Notes: generated by a model not told the origin, from the sequence alone. Counted from the stretch's first letter, positions 20,206 through 29,737 are shown. The stretch is 64,000 nt of DNA from Hyphomicrobiaceae bacterium (GCA_020442165.1 JAGRKV010000066.1:1-64000); one strand, 5' to 3'. Made by a program: numbers and translations.

Positions 20206-20463
20206 TTACTTGACGATGTAGGGCAGCAGTCCGAGGAAACGGGCCCGCTTGATCGCCTTGGCCAGTTCGCGCTGCTTCTTGGCGGAGACCGCCGTGATGC
20301 GCGAAGGCACGATCTTGCCGCGCTCGGAAATGTAGCGGCCCAGCAGGCGCACGTCCTTGTAGTCGATCTTGGGTGCGTTGGCGCCCGAGAACGGACAGGT
20401 CTTGCGGCGGCGGTGGAACGGCCGGCGTGCGGGCGAGCCTGAAGCGGTTGCGATTTCGGCCAT
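20206..20463 (-). CDS. rpsR: 30S ribosomal protein S18
   Basis: Small-subunit platform protein that binds S6. The family core is clear: [26 protein letters not shown], shown here in overlapping pieces as [19 protein letters not shown] and [17 protein letters not shown], then [20 protein letters not shown]. 85 residues, standard length. It starts 3 bp after the rpsF stop, so translation is probably coupled to that of S6, its structural partner. Confidence 0.97.
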   Translation of the reverse strand: MAEIATASGSPARRPFHRRRKTCPFSGANAPKIDYKDVRLLGRYISERGKIVPSRITAVSAKKQRELAKAIKRARFLGLLPYIVK

Positions 20464-20466
20464 CGA

Positions 20467-20973
20467 TTAGCCCTCCGATCCGGGGTTCTGGTCACGCGGG
20501 GGACGCGAGCGGAAGGTCGAACCTTCACGATCGCCCCGTGGGGGGCGGTCGCCACGCGGCGGGCGGTCACCGCGCGGGCCGCGATCACCACGGAAACCGC
20601 CACGGTCGCCACGCGGACCGCGATCACCACGGCCTTCGCGATCGTCACGATCGCCCTTGCGCATCATCACTGACGGCTCGGTCTCGTGCGCTTCGACCTT
20701 GATGGTGAGGAACCGCAGCACATCCGAAGAGATGCCCATGCGGCGCTCCATTTCGGCAACTGCGGCCGGCGGGGCGTCGATGTTGAGCAGCGAATAATGC
20801 GCCTTGCGGTTCTTCTTGATCTTGTAGGTGAGGGACTTGAGCCCCCAGTATTCGGTCTTGACGATCTTGCCGCCATTCTCGGTGATGATGTCCGAGAACT
20901 CCTTGGTCAAGGCTTCGACCTGTGTATTGGAAACATCCTGGCGTGCCAGGAAGACATGCTCGTACAGCGGCAT
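20467..20973 (-). CDS. rpsF: 30S ribosomal protein S6 with Arg/Gly/Asp-rich tail
   Basis: Small-subunit protein that pairs with S18. The S6 domain runs from [20 protein letters not shown] to [10 protein letters not shown], about 98 residues. The rest of the 168-residue chain is a disordered tail built on [16 protein letters not shown] units, with about ten RG or RGD steps. Long charged tails occur in other alphaproteobacterial S6 proteins, but this one is strongly repetitive also at DNA level. I chose the ATG before PLYEHVF; ten upstream codons of the open frame are not conserved. Confidence 0.96.
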   Translation of the reverse strand: MPLYEHVFLARQDVSNTQVEALTKEFSDIITENGGKIVKTEYWGLKSLTYKIKKNRKAHYSLLNIDAPPAAVAEMERRMGISSDVLRFLTIKVEAHETEPSVMMRKGDRDDREGRGDRGPRGDRGGFRGDRGPRGDRPPRGDRPPRGDREGSTFRSRPPRDQNPGSEG

Positions 20974-21163
20974 GCGTTGGCCTCTCTCGTTCGCGTTGTC
21001 CACCTCGGCGCAAAGCCCCTCGATAGGCCAGGGAAAGGCCCACCTGAGAACCCATCAGAGCGGAGACACGGGGAGATCAGGGAAAACCCTTGAAGCCGGC
21101 CCGCATGAAGCCATGCAGACACAACTCTCCCGTTCAGCCTCCAACCGAAGCGGTGACGGGCGC

Positions 21164-21192
21164 CTTATAGGGCCGATCGCCACCAGAAGCAA
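21164..21192 (-). promoter_or_regulatory. Probable sigma-70 promoter of the rpsF operon
   Basis: On the minus strand TTGCTT (21187-21192), a 17-bp spacer and TATAAG (21164-21169) form a good vegetative promoter. The predicted start near 21157 leaves a leader of about 185 nt before rpsF, including a small hairpin GCATG-GCTT-CATGC at 21103-21116. Such a leader could serve S6:S18 autoregulation, but I cannot match a known motif with certainty. The 417-bp gap to the next gene holds nothing else clear. Confidence 0.6.
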
Positions 21193-21390
21193 GCCGAACA
21201 GGATGTGGCGTGATTTCGAGATCGCCGCCCGTGTGGCCCCGTGTGGCGCCCCTGGGGTGCGTCTTCGGGAAGCAGGGCGTACGACATGAAGCCACTTGGC
21301 CGCGCCCGGGCGGCTGCCTGACTATAGAACCCATAACACAATCGGCCTTGATGCCGAGGCACTTACACAGATGATCGGGCAGGCCGTCGG

Positions 21391-22218
21391 ATGCGATTTT
21401 CAGTCACGCACGAGACCAAGTATCGTTATTCGGGCCCCGTTCGGCTCGGCCCGCACCTGTTGCGGCTCACGCCACGAAACAGTGGCATACGATTGTTGTC
21501 GGGCCGCCTCGTGATCGAGCCCGAACCCAGCCTCCTGCAAGAGGCGGTCGACTCATGGGGCAACCCCATAACTCGGGCCGAGTTTGAGGGTACAACGGAT
21601 TTATTGCGTGTTGAGAGCAACTTCGAACTGTTGACCGCTCCCTCTCCGGCAAACACCGCCCTTGATCTGCCGCCGCTGCCGTGGCCGGTCGCCGAAGCCG
21701 GCGTCATGACACCCTATTTGACGCAGGAAGGCATCGACGAGACGGTCTGGGAATTCGCCGCCGGCATCCAGGAAACAGCTGGCAGTTCGGCGGCAGGCTT
21801 CCTCGAACAATTGAACCGCACGCTTTATGAGCGCACCGATCGCCGCATCCGAATGAGCGGCGACGCGCATATGCCATCACATACCCTGACCACACGCTCG
21901 GGTGCCTGCCGTGACCTAGCGGTTCTGTTCATGGCGGTGTGCCGTAGTGCGGGGATACCTGCCCGTTTCGTCAGTGGCTATCAGGCGCGCGCTGAGAACA
22001 GTGACGGCCGCAGACATCTTCATGCCTGGCCCGAAGTCTATTTGGGCGAAGCAGGCTGGCGGGGTTTTGACCCGACCCATGGCACGAGGGTTGATGATGG
22101 GCATGTGGCGCTATGTGCCGCGCCGAGCCAGGCTGACACCATGCCGATCAAAGGCGGCTTCTTCGGCACGGCCGTCACGTCCACCATGACCTACGATGCG
22201 CGCATCGTGGCTGAGTAG
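21391..22218 (+). CDS. Transglutaminase-like cysteine protease family protein
   Basis: Bacterial transglutaminase-like protein with an N-terminal beta domain (MRFSVTHETKYRYSGPVRLG) followed by the papain-like core. The catalytic triad is visible: Cys173 in SGACRDLAVLF, His211 in HLHAWPEVYL, Asp227 in GFDPTHG. 275 residues. Members of this family usually have protease rather than transglutaminase activity and often sit beside circularly permuted ATP-grasp and alpha-E genes, but those partners are absent here. No signal peptide, so it is probably cytoplasmic. Confidence 0.88.
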   Translation: MRFSVTHETKYRYSGPVRLGPHLLRLTPRNSGIRLLSGRLVIEPEPSLLQEAVDSWGNPITRAEFEGTTDLLRVESNFELLTAPSPANTALDLPPLPWPVAEAGVMTPYLTQEGIDETVWEFAAGIQETAGSSAAGFLEQLNRTLYERTDRRIRMSGDAHMPSHTLTTRSGACRDLAVLFMAVCRSAGIPARFVSGYQARAENSDGRRHLHAWPEVYLGEAGWRGFDPTHGTRVDDGHVALCAAPSQADTMPIKGGFFGTAVTSTMTYDARIVAE

Positions 22219-22238
22219 CACGTAGCGGTAAGCGAACA

Positions 22239-22278
22239 TGGTAACGCCCGGCCGCAGGAGTGCTGCCGGGCGTTACCA
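22239..22278. terminator. Strong hairpin between convergent genes
   Basis: A perfect 14-bp inverted repeat, TGGTAACGCCCGGC and GCCGGGCGTTACCA, around a 12-nt loop. It lies between the transglutaminase-like gene (plus) and icd (minus), which converge. The T-tract is weak (AATTT on the plus side), so this is probably a shared bidirectional terminator. Confidence 0.7.
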
Positions 22279-22310
22279 ATTTGTGATCGGTTGACGTTGC
22301 CTGCCAGGGT

Positions 22311-23528
22311 TCAGGCGGCGCCCATGGCCTTCTTCAAGTTCTCGTCAACCTTGTCGAGGAAGCCGGTGGTCGACAGCCACTTCTGTTCGGCACCAACGAG
22401 AAGTGCCAGATCCTTCGTCATGAAGCCGGACTCCACAGTATCGATGCACACCTTCTCCAGTGTGTCGGCGAACGTCTTCAGCGCATCGTTGCCATCGAGC
22501 TTGGCGCGATGTGCAAGACCGCGCGTCCAGGCGAAAATCGATGCAATCGAGTTTGTCGATGTCGCCTTGCCCTTCTGGTGTTCGCGATAGTGGCGCGTAA
22601 CCGTGCCGTGCGCGGCTTCCGCCTCGACCGTCTTGCCATCCGGTGTCATCAGCACCGAGGTCATGAGGCCAAGCGAGCCGAAGCCCTGCGCCACGGTGTC
22701 GGACTGCACGTCGCCGTCGTAGTTCTTGCACGCCCATATATAGCCGCCCGACCACTTCAATGCGGAGGCCACCATATCGTCGATGAGGCGGTGCTCGTAG
22801 GTGATCTTCTTCTTGTCGAACTCGGCCTTGAACTCGTTCTGGTAGACTTCCTCGAAGATGTCCTTGAAGCGCCCGTCGTAGACTTTCAAGATGGTGTTCT
22901 TGGTCGACAGGTAGACCGGCCAGCCGCGCAGCAGACCATAGTTCATCGAGGCCCGTGCGAAATCGCGGATCGACTCGTCGAGGTTGTACATCGCCATGGC
23001 GACGCCCGCTCCCGGCGACTTGTACACCTCCTTCTCGATGACGTTGCCGTCCTCACCGACGAACTTGATCGTCAGCGTGCCCTTGCCAGGGAACTTGAAG
23101 TCGGTTGCGCGATACTGGTCGCCGAAGGCGTGACGGCCGATAACGATCGGCTGCGTCCAGCCGGGCACGAGGCGCGGCACGTTCTTGCAAATGATCGGCT
23201 CGCGGAAGATGACCCCGCCCAGGATGTTGCGGATCGTGCCGTTGGGGCTCTTCCACATGTCCTTGAGGTTGAACTCTTTGACGCGCGCCTCGTCCGGCGT
23301 GATGGTCGCGCACTTCACCGCGACGCCGTGCTTCTTGGTCGCGTTGGCGGCATCGATCGTCACCTGGTCGTTGGTGGCGTCGCGATGTTCGACGCCCAGA
23401 TCGTAGTACTCCAGGTTGATGTCCAGGTAGGGGTGGATCAGCTTGTCTTTGATGAGCTGCCAGATGATGCGAGTCATCTCGTCGCCGTCCATCTCGACGA
23501 CAGTGCCGGCCACCTTAATCTTCTGCAT
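22311..23528 (-). CDS. icd: NADP-dependent isocitrate dehydrogenase
   Basis: Oxidative decarboxylation of isocitrate to 2-oxoglutarate in the TCA cycle. The eukaryote-like, homodimeric class is clear from [20 protein letters not shown], the substrate-binding [19 protein letters not shown] and [15 protein letters not shown]. 405 residues, as expected. Three in-frame starts lie together; I chose the third (before QKIKV) because GAGG stands about 9 nt upstream, whereas the earlier two are too close. Monocistronic, with the hairpin at 22239 after it. Confidence 0.96.
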   Translation of the reverse strand: MQKIKVAGTVVEMDGDEMTRIIWQLIKDKLIHPYLDINLEYYDLGVEHRDATNDQVTIDAANATKKHGVAVKCATITPDEARVKEFNLKDMWKSPNGTIRNILGGVIFREPIICKNVPRLVPGWTQPIVIGRHAFGDQYRATDFKFPGKGTLTIKFVGEDGNVIEKEVYKSPGAGVAMAMYNLDESIRDFARASMNYGLLRGWPVYLSTKNTILKVYDGRFKDIFEEVYQNEFKAEFDKKKITYEHRLIDDMVASALKWSGGYIWACKNYDGDVQSDTVAQGFGSLGLMTSVLMTPDGKTVEAEAAHGTVTRHYREHQKGKATSTNSIASIFAWTRGLAHRAKLDGNDALKTFADTLEKVCIDTVESGFMTKDLALLVGAEQKWLSTTGFLDKVDENLKKAMGAA

Positions 23529-23813
23529 GGGCATCAACCTCGACTAATTGAGTGCGAAATCTATGGGCGGCGCGCACCATAGACAGGTTGCCGCAACGCA
23601 ACAAGTCAGCGGTTGGACTAACGAGCAGGACAGCACGCCCCTCTTGGTGCCGCCCCAAGGGTGCCATCTTGCCGTCGGCAGAGGCGCTCGCACCGCTGCT
23701 TCCCCTAGCCGTGTTCACGCTTATTTAGCGGTCCTGCGATATGCAGATAAATGACTAGATAATCTCGGAAAGTCAGCTTTGCACCGGCCCGCCTTGATGG
23801 CACTGGGAGCGAA

Positions 23814-24788
23814 TTGATTCACCATGATGGGGTCGCCGTGTTGCGTGGTCATTTTCCAGCTGTCCCAAACCCGCTGACGTGGTGGCTCCTCCTGGTCATG
23901 GGGACCATAACATTTGGTCTTGGTCTGGCGCAGGGCTTCACGCTGAAGCTCGGGACACTCGCCAACGCCCTCGTGCTTACCCCCGGACTGCTGGCTATGG
24001 CGCTTTTCTATACGCGCTGGCGGCTCAATCCGAAGATCTCCATCACCTTCATGCTGCTGGTTTTCGTGCTGGCCAAGGCGCTCGTCCTTGCGCCGATGAG
24101 CTACGTTGCAACAGCGTGGAACCTGCCTCTGGTCGATGACTATTTCGCCGCCTTTGACGCCGCCCTTGGCTTCGACTGGGTCGCCGTGCACAAATTCACC
24201 GCCTCAATCCACTGGTTTGCGACGGTATCCAAGTTTGCCTATCTGACGTGCGGATACGTGATGTTCCTGGCCTGGGCCGTCCTCGTCTGGACCGGCCAGC
24301 ATGAGCGCCTGTCGGTCATGCTGCTGGCGCTGCTGACATCAGGGTTCGTTACCGTGGTACTTTCAGGGCTCATTCCGGGCGAGGCGGCATATGCCTACTA
24401 CGGCATCAAGCCCGAGCAGTATGGCTATCTGGGCACCGTGCCGGGTCAGGTCTTCGTTCACGATTTCTATGCCCTGCGCGATGGTTCGCTGCGGATGATC
24501 GACATGGGCAGCCTGGAGGGGATCTGCACCTTCCCATCTTTCCATGCCGTGGTCGCAGTGATTACCGGCTGGGCATTTGCCGCAACCCGTTGGCTGCGCT
24601 GGCCAGCGGGCATCTTCAGCGCATTCGTGCTGTTCGTGACCCTGCCGGTTGGCGGGCACTATCTGGCCGATGTGGTGGGCGGTGCCGCGATTGCAGCCTT
24701 ATGCATCGCTTTGGCCTGGCGTTATGAACTGCGCGGGCAACGCCAGCACGCGTCTGCCCTGATGCCCCTGGCCCCCGAAGGCACCTGA
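23814..24788 (+). CDS. PAP2-family membrane phosphatase
   Basis: Integral membrane protein with six or more helices and the late PAP2 motifs: CTFPSFHAV (the SxxH motif) and LPVGGHYLADVVGG (the GHxxxD-type motif with the catalytic His). The arrangement resembles AUR1/inositolphosphotransferase-like members. Such enzymes act on lipid phosphates or transfer phospho-head groups at the membrane surface. 324 residues with a TTG start preceded by GGGAG at good spacing; a GTG at 23838 is an alternative. The substrate cannot be told from sequence, and no lipid genes are adjacent. Confidence 0.82.
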   Translation: MIHHDGVAVLRGHFPAVPNPLTWWLLLVMGTITFGLGLAQGFTLKLGTLANALVLTPGLLAMALFYTRWRLNPKISITFMLLVFVLAKALVLAPMSYVATAWNLPLVDDYFAAFDAALGFDWVAVHKFTASIHWFATVSKFAYLTCGYVMFLAWAVLVWTGQHERLSVMLLALLTSGFVTVVLSGLIPGEAAYAYYGIKPEQYGYLGTVPGQVFVHDFYALRDGSLRMIDMGSLEGICTFPSFHAVVAVITGWAFAATRWLRWPAGIFSAFVLFVTLPVGGHYLADVVGGAAIAALCIALAWRYELRGQRQHASALMPLAPEGT

Positions 24789-24880
24789 AAGGCCACCAGA
24801 ACATCCCCAACGCCGCCCAGGCTTGTCAGCGGCGTGGCTAAGTGTTTTCTCTCTGCCACTGTTTTGGCCGGGAGAATTTG

Positions 24881-26167
24881 GTGAGCGAAGACAATCCTGC
24901 AGTCGGCATCGTAGGCGGCGTGCCCGTGGTAGTTGGGGTAAACCCGGTGGAGAGCTCCGCCAGCCCCGTACTGCCCGCAATCAGCCAGATCGTTCACCGC
25001 GCCCATGAAGATGGCATCGATAGCGTACTGGGTCTGGGCACGCCTGCCAGCATCACGCGCGATGATCTGGAAGTCCTGCTCACCTATTGCGCCGAGCGGC
25101 GCTGTGAAGCCGATGACGCCGCTTGTCCTGGCTGTCGCATCGCAGTCCAGCGCGCGGGCATCGCCTCGCTCGACGATTATTGCGCTCGCCATTCTGAGAT
25201 CAGCACAGCAGCAAACCAGCTCAAGATCGCGGGCGGCGCTGGCGAGCCCCTGGAGATCCCTTCGCTGGATCACTTGGCCCGGACTTACATGGGCGAAGAA
25301 TACTGGTTCTGGGCGCGTCGCGTGTTGCGCAAGGTGCGCTATGGCCTGAGAACGAGCGAAGATCTGTTCGATCCCGCCTTCGAGGCAGTGCGCGGTCCCG
25401 CCGTCATCCTGATGGAGCCGCAGATCGCTGAAAACGTCGGCATGGTGGCTCGCGCCATGGCCAACTTCGGGCTCGACGAGCTTCGTGTCATCAATCCGCG
25501 AGACGGCTGGCCGTCGGAAAAGGCGCGGGCGGTCGCGTCGGGTGCGGCGGCGATCGTCGATGGCGCGGGCCTGCACGATACGTTGCCCGCGGCAATCGCC
25601 GACCTCAACTACGTCGTCGCCACGACGGCGCGGCAGCGCGATATGCGAAAGCCGATTCTCACGCCGGAGGAAGCCGCGGCTGAGATGCGCGGCCGCATCG
25701 CTGAAGGCCAGCGCTGCGCGATCCTCTTCGGCCGCGAGCGAAACGGCCTAGAATCTCACGAGGTCGCCGCATGCGACGCCGTCGTGATGATCCCCGTCAA
25801 CGCTAAGTTCGCATCCCTCAACCTTGCCCAGGCGGTGCTACTCAATGGCTATGCCTGGCTGCGTTCGGGAGAAGAAGCGACGCTCGGGCGCAAGACGAAA
25901 AACGATCGCCGCATTTCCTCAGGGCTCCACCTGGGGCATGACGTGCCGGCCAAGCACGAAGAGATTCTCAAATTCTTCGAACACATCGAGGCTGAGTTGG
26001 GGGAGCGTGGCTTTTTCAATCCGCCCGAACGCCGTCACGTCACATCGCGGAATTTGCGAACCTTGTTCCTCCGCGCGGGCCTGACGGCGCAAGAAGTCCG
26101 CACCCTGCGTGGCATAGTTGCAACGCTGACACGTAGCAGCGGCAACTCCGGCGGTTCGTCCACATAG
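24881..26167 (+). CDS. SPOUT RNA methyltransferase (TrmJ-like) with Cys-rich N-terminal extension
   Basis: The C-terminal 260 residues are a TrmH/TrmJ-type SPOUT methyltransferase that probably 2'-O-methylates tRNA position 32: VILMEPQIAENVGMVARAMA, INPRDGWPSEKA, CAILFGRERNGL and IPVNAKFASLNLAQAVL are the three knot motifs. The first 160 residues are extra. They hold ITRDDLEVLLTYCAERRC and CPGCRIAVQRAGI, with two pairs of cysteines that could bind metal. The GTG start follows GGGAG. 428 residues, against about 250 for TrmJ. The extension's role is unknown; a resemblance to DUF433-like helical segments is only an impression. Confidence 0.85.
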   Translation: MSEDNPAVGIVGGVPVVVGVNPVESSASPVLPAISQIVHRAHEDGIDSVLGLGTPASITRDDLEVLLTYCAERRCEADDAACPGCRIAVQRAGIASLDDYCARHSEISTAANQLKIAGGAGEPLEIPSLDHLARTYMGEEYWFWARRVLRKVRYGLRTSEDLFDPAFEAVRGPAVILMEPQIAENVGMVARAMANFGLDELRVINPRDGWPSEKARAVASGAAAIVDGAGLHDTLPAAIADLNYVVATTARQRDMRKPILTPEEAAAEMRGRIAEGQRCAILFGRERNGLESHEVAACDAVVMIPVNAKFASLNLAQAVLLNGYAWLRSGEEATLGRKTKNDRRISSGLHLGHDVPAKHEEILKFFEHIEAELGERGFFNPPERRHVTSRNLRTLFLRAGLTAQEVRTLRGIVATLTRSSGNSGGSST

Positions 26168-26355
26168 GTCGCCTTATTCGCGACACGTTTTGAGCAGAGC
26201 GATGCGGCTCGTTGGTGTGTAGTGGACCGCTCGGCGCTGTGGATAGGGCCGACGAGGGGTCCTGTCCTCCGGGCAACAATTCGATAAACACCTGATAGAG
26301 ACGGAACAGCTGGAATCCAGGCTGGGCCGTCACGGGGCAGACGGAGATGCGGAAG

Positions 26356-27030
26356 ATGGCCAAAACGGGGATTCTGGGGCTTGGAGCTACGCTTTCGGTG
26401 GCGATCGCGCTGGCCGTCGGTGGAGCGTCATCAGCAGCAAATGCCCAGGAGCTGAGCGAGAAGTCGGTCAAGACCTTCATGGAGTATGCGTGGTCACTGG
26501 TGCCCGCGCAGTTCACCAAGCCGAATGGTGAGATCGTCCAGATCGACAAGAAGAAAAAAGATGAAGTGATGGTCCCCGTCGACGTCGCCCGCGAAGTCAT
26601 TCGGGTCGGCCGTATCTCCGCCCACGCACAGGTCTGCAATCTGGTCGAGGATCAGGTTGCGAACTACCGCTCACTGATGAAGCGCGAGACCGACAAGAAG
26701 CAGTGGACCGAGCAGCAGATGATCTACATCAACCAGTTGCACCTGACGACGGTGATGCTGCTGACGGGCAAGATCAAGCTGGTCGAGAAACAGGGCGACA
26801 AGCAGGTCGTGATCGAGGAGCGCAAGTCCCCCGTTCAGACGTGTGCGCCTGAGCAGTCGCAAAAGGTCAAGCAGGCCATCGCGGAATACGTGAAGGCTGG
26901 CCCGCCGATCTCGACCGTCATGGCTGTGCCGAGCACCGAGGGCGGCGCAGCCGCTGCCGAGGCGGGCGCGTCTGGTGGGGCCGAGGCAAAGCCGGCTTCC
27001 GAGACCAAGGTCGAGAAGACCAAGAAATAG
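26356..27030 (+). CDS. Secreted protein of unknown function
   Basis: I do not recognise the family. A signal peptide (GLGATLSVAIALAVGGASSA, then ANAQ) precedes a helical domain of about 130 residues with MEYAWSLVPAQFTKPNGEIV, IDKKKKDEVMVPVDVAREVI and two cysteines (AQVCNLVED, VQTCAPEQ) that could form a disulfide. The last 40 residues are Ala/Glu/Lys-rich and probably disordered. 224 residues from the second ATG, which has GGAG at 9 nt; the first ATG abuts that box. A strong terminator follows, so it is transcribed alone. Confidence 0.75.
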   Translation: MAKTGILGLGATLSVAIALAVGGASSAANAQELSEKSVKTFMEYAWSLVPAQFTKPNGEIVQIDKKKKDEVMVPVDVAREVIRVGRISAHAQVCNLVEDQVANYRSLMKRETDKKQWTEQQMIYINQLHLTTVMLLTGKIKLVEKQGDKQVVIEERKSPVQTCAPEQSQKVKQAIAEYVKAGPPISTVMAVPSTEGGAAAAEAGASGGAEAKPASETKVEKTKK

Positions 27031-27077
27031 CCAAATCCGGTTGACGCTCAGGCGACAGCCGGGTATTTGCACCCATG

Positions 27078-27103
27078 CGCGGGCCGGTTTCGGCCCGCGT
27101 TTT
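27078..27103 (+). terminator. Intrinsic terminator
   Basis: CGCGGGCCG (27078-27086) and CGGCCCGCG (27091-27099) with a GTTT loop, followed by TTTT. It ends the secreted-protein transcript ahead of rpsD. Confidence 0.88.
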
Positions 27104-27263
27104 ATTGCGCACCCGTGGCGCCGGGACGGAAACACCCGGGGCCTGTCGGTCCGGATACCCCGCCCGAAATGGCAGGACCGGGCAGAGGAGGGGGCGCTCC
27201 CAGTCCCTGGAGCCGATCAGATTCGGCATCTGGGACATGCAACCTTTTGCTGGAGTGCCAGAC

Positions 27264-27881
27264 ATGACCAAGCGCGTACGCGCCAAGCACAAGATCGACC
27301 GCCGCCTCGGTGAGAATATCTGGGGCCGCCCGAAGAGCCCGCTCAACAAGCGCGAGAGCCGCCCTGGCCAGCATGGCGAGCGGCGCATGGGCAAGACTTC
27401 CGACTACGGCCAGCAGCTCAAGGCGAAGCAGAAGCTGAAGGGCTACTACGCCTCGATCACCGAGCGTCAGTTCCGTCGCATCTACGATGAGGCCGCTCGC
27501 CTCAAGGGTTCGACGTCCGAGCACATCATCGGCCTGCTCGAGCGCCGCTTGGACGCCGTCGTCTACCGCGCCAAGTTCGTGCCGACCGTGTTTGCTGCCC
27601 GCCAGTTCGTCAGCCACGGCCACGTCAAAGTCAACGGCCGCCGCGTCACCATCCCGAGCTACCGCGTGCGCATCGGCGACACCATCGAGCTGCGCGACAA
27701 GGCCCGCGATATGGCGCTGGTACTTGAGGCGACCAAGAGCGCTGAGCGCGATGTGCCCGATTACATCGAGGCCGATCACTCCAAGATGGTCGCCAAGATG
27801 ACGCGCGTGCCGGCACTGTCGGATGTGCCCTATCCGGTCCAGATGGAACCCAACCTCGTGGTCGAGTTCTACTCGCGCTAA
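27264..27881 (+). CDS. rpsD: 30S ribosomal protein S4
   Basis: Primary 16S rRNA-binding protein of the small subunit. The N-terminal part ([29 protein letters not shown]) lacks the zinc-cysteine cluster of some S4 proteins, and the S4 RNA-binding domain is [17 protein letters not shown] with [15 protein letters not shown]. 205 residues, exactly typical. The frame stays open 63 codons upstream; I use the ATG before TKRVRAKHK. It stands alone, bounded by terminators on both sides, as usual in alphaproteobacteria, where rpsD is outside the S13-S11-alpha operon. Confidence 0.97.
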   Translation: MTKRVRAKHKIDRRLGENIWGRPKSPLNKRESRPGQHGERRMGKTSDYGQQLKAKQKLKGYYASITERQFRRIYDEAARLKGSTSEHIIGLLERRLDAVVYRAKFVPTVFAARQFVSHGHVKVNGRRVTIPSYRVRIGDTIELRDKARDMALVLEATKSAERDVPDYIEADHSKMVAKMTRVPALSDVPYPVQMEPNLVVEFYSR

Positions 27882-27909
27882 TTCGCAATTCGCGATTCGA
27901 AATTGGCAG

Positions 27910-27936
27910 CGGCCAGGCACTCACGCCTGGCCGTTT
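27910..27936 (+). terminator. Intrinsic terminator after rpsD
   Basis: CGGCCAGGC (27910-27918) and CGGCCAGGC's complement GCCTGGCCG (27925-27933) with a 6-nt loop, followed by TTT. Confidence 0.82.
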
Positions 27937-28018
27937 GCATTTGCATGGGCTCACAGGCCGCCGCAGGCTCGGTACGAGTTCAGCCAAGACGCATCAAGAT
28001 GCGCAACCCGCATTCGCT

Positions 28019-29737
28019 TCACTCGTGCGGTAGGGAAGCAGTTGCGCCGCGCCAGTGGTCAACGGCGTCATCCGCCGTTGTCGTGTAGCGAACAACAGGC
28101 TTGCGCAGCCCAGTGACCAGCAGGCTGCGGCGAACGGTGCGGCTGGCTCCGGCGAAGTAGACCCGGGTGCCCGAGTGATGTAGCCGCTCGACAAAGCTTT
28201 CCAGCGCTTTCGCCGCCGTACTGTCGATAAGCGGCACTTCAGAGAAGTCGAGGACGAATGCCTTGGGGGCCCGCCCGATACGATCGAGCACGCCGCTGAC
28301 AGCCGCCGTCGCGCCGAAGAAGAACGCTCCCGTAATACGGTAGACCAATATGTCGCTATCCATTGCATTGGGATCGTAGAGCGTGCGTGCCGCGCCCGTC
28401 GGATCCGCCTCGTCAGCCGGCAGCATGCGCTGGCCCATCTCGACCTCGACAGCCTCGGCCATGCGATGCAGGAACAGGAAAGATCCAAGCGTCACGCCGG
28501 CGCCGATTGCCAGCGTCAAGTCCTCGAAGATCGTGAGCAGGAATGTCACCAGCAGAACGAGGGCATCACCCCACGAGGCCCGCATCAGTCCCCAGAACTC
28601 TTCCTTCTCGGCCATGTTCCAGGCGACGATGGCGAGGACCGCGCCAAGACTGGCAAGGGGGATGTATGCTGCAAGTGGTGCGGCGACGAGCATGAAAACC
28701 AGAATATAGCCGGCGTGGAAAATGCCGGAGATCGGACCATGTGCGCCCGAGCGCACATTGGTTGCGGTACGCGCGATCGTGCCCGTTGCGCACATGCCGC
28801 CGAATGCGACCGAGGCGATATTCGCGGTGCCCTGCGCCACGAGTTCGCAATTGGAACGGTGCTTGCGCCCCGTCATCCCGTCGGCAACCACTGCTGACAG
28901 CAACGACTCAACGGCGCCGAGCAGAGCGATCGCCATCGCGTCAGGCAGCACGGCGCGCATCTTGGCAAGATCGAAAGCCGGCAGGCTGGGCAGCGGCAGT
29001 GTCCGCGGCACTTCGCCGAACTTGGTTCCGATCGTCGCAACGTCGAGATTGAAGAGATAGGTCGCAAATGCCGTACCTGCGACGGCGATAAGGAGGCCCG
29101 GCCAACGCGGCCGATAGTGGCGCAGCACCAGGATCGTCGCGGTTGCCATCACCGCTAGCATCACGGTCACCAGCTTGACGGTATGAATACTCTCGGCAAT
29201 GGCGCCAATCTTGGGCAGCAGGGCCGCCGGCTCCTTGTCGATGTCGAGCCCGAGCAGTTCTTTCACCTGGCTTGCGAAAATGATGACAGCGATGCCCGCC
29301 GTGAAGCCAACTGTCACGGGAAAAGGGATGTATTTGACGGTTGCCCCGAGCCTTAGAAAACCGATCCCGATCATCATGAGACCGGCCATCGCCGTCGCCA
29401 GAACCAACCCATCGTAACCGTGGCGTTCGACGATCGTGGCAATGAGAACGATGAATGCGCCGGCTGGCCCGCCAATCTGGAACCGGCTGCCGCCGAGTGC
29501 GGAAATGAGAAAGCCCCCGACGATGGCGGTATAGAGCCCCTTCTCAGGTGAAAGACCCGAGCCAATCGCAATGGCCATCGACAATGGTAGCGCGACGATC
29601 GCCACGGTAAGCCCGGCCATGGCATCGGCCCGTAGCTGCTGCCAGCCGTAGCCCTCTCGCAAAACCGTAACGAGCTTGGGCGTGAAGAGCTCGGCAAACG
29701 TCGGTGGAGGTGGACGAAGGGAGCCGCGAGCTGTCAT
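28019..29737 (-). CDS. SulP-family anion transporter with STAS domain
   Basis: Inner-membrane transporter of sulfate, bicarbonate or other anions. The N-terminal GLTVAIVALPLSMAIAIGSG and GGSRFQIGGPAGAFIVLIAT are the SulP signatures, and GRKHRSNCELVAQGTANI with GGMCATGTIARTATNVRSGA follows in the central helices. Residues 440-560 form the cytoplasmic STAS domain (VLDFSEVPLIDSTAAKALES). 572 residues. A small XRE regulator lies 94 bp upstream on the same strand, so the two may be cotranscribed. The substrate is not decided by sequence; there is no carbonic anhydrase or sulfate-assimilation gene nearby. Confidence 0.92.
   Translation of the reverse strand: MTARGSLRPPPPTFAELFTPKLVTVLREGYGWQQLRADAMAGLTVAIVALPLSMAIAIGSGLSPEKGLYTAIVGGFLISALGGSRFQIGGPAGAFIVLIATIVERHGYDGLVLATAMAGLMMIGIGFLRLGATVKYIPFPVTVGFTAGIAVIIFASQVKELLGLDIDKEPAALLPKIGAIAESIHTVKLVTVMLAVMATATILVLRHYRPRWPGLLIAVAGTAFATYLFNLDVATIGTKFGEVPRTLPLPSLPAFDLAKMRAVLPDAMAIALLGAVESLLSAVVADGMTGRKHRSNCELVAQGTANIASVAFGGMCATGTIARTATNVRSGAHGPISGIFHAGYILVFMLVAAPLAAYIPLASLGAVLAIVAWNMAEKEEFWGLMRASWGDALVLLVTFLLTIFEDLTLAIGAGVTLGSFLFLHRMAEAVEVEMGQRMLPADEADPTGAARTLYDPNAMDSDILVYRITGAFFFGATAAVSGVLDRIGRAPKAFVLDFSEVPLIDSTAAKALESFVERLHHSGTRVYFAGASRTVRRSLLVTGLRKPVVRYTTTADDAVDHWRGATASLPHE

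Noticed and set aside
20500..20660. Tandem short repeats considered as a CRISPR array
   Set aside because: They are in-frame RGD-type codon repeats of the S6 tail, without spacers.
27078..27263. Possible leader riboswitch before rpsD
   Set aside because: The only clear structure is an intrinsic terminator belonging to the gene upstream.
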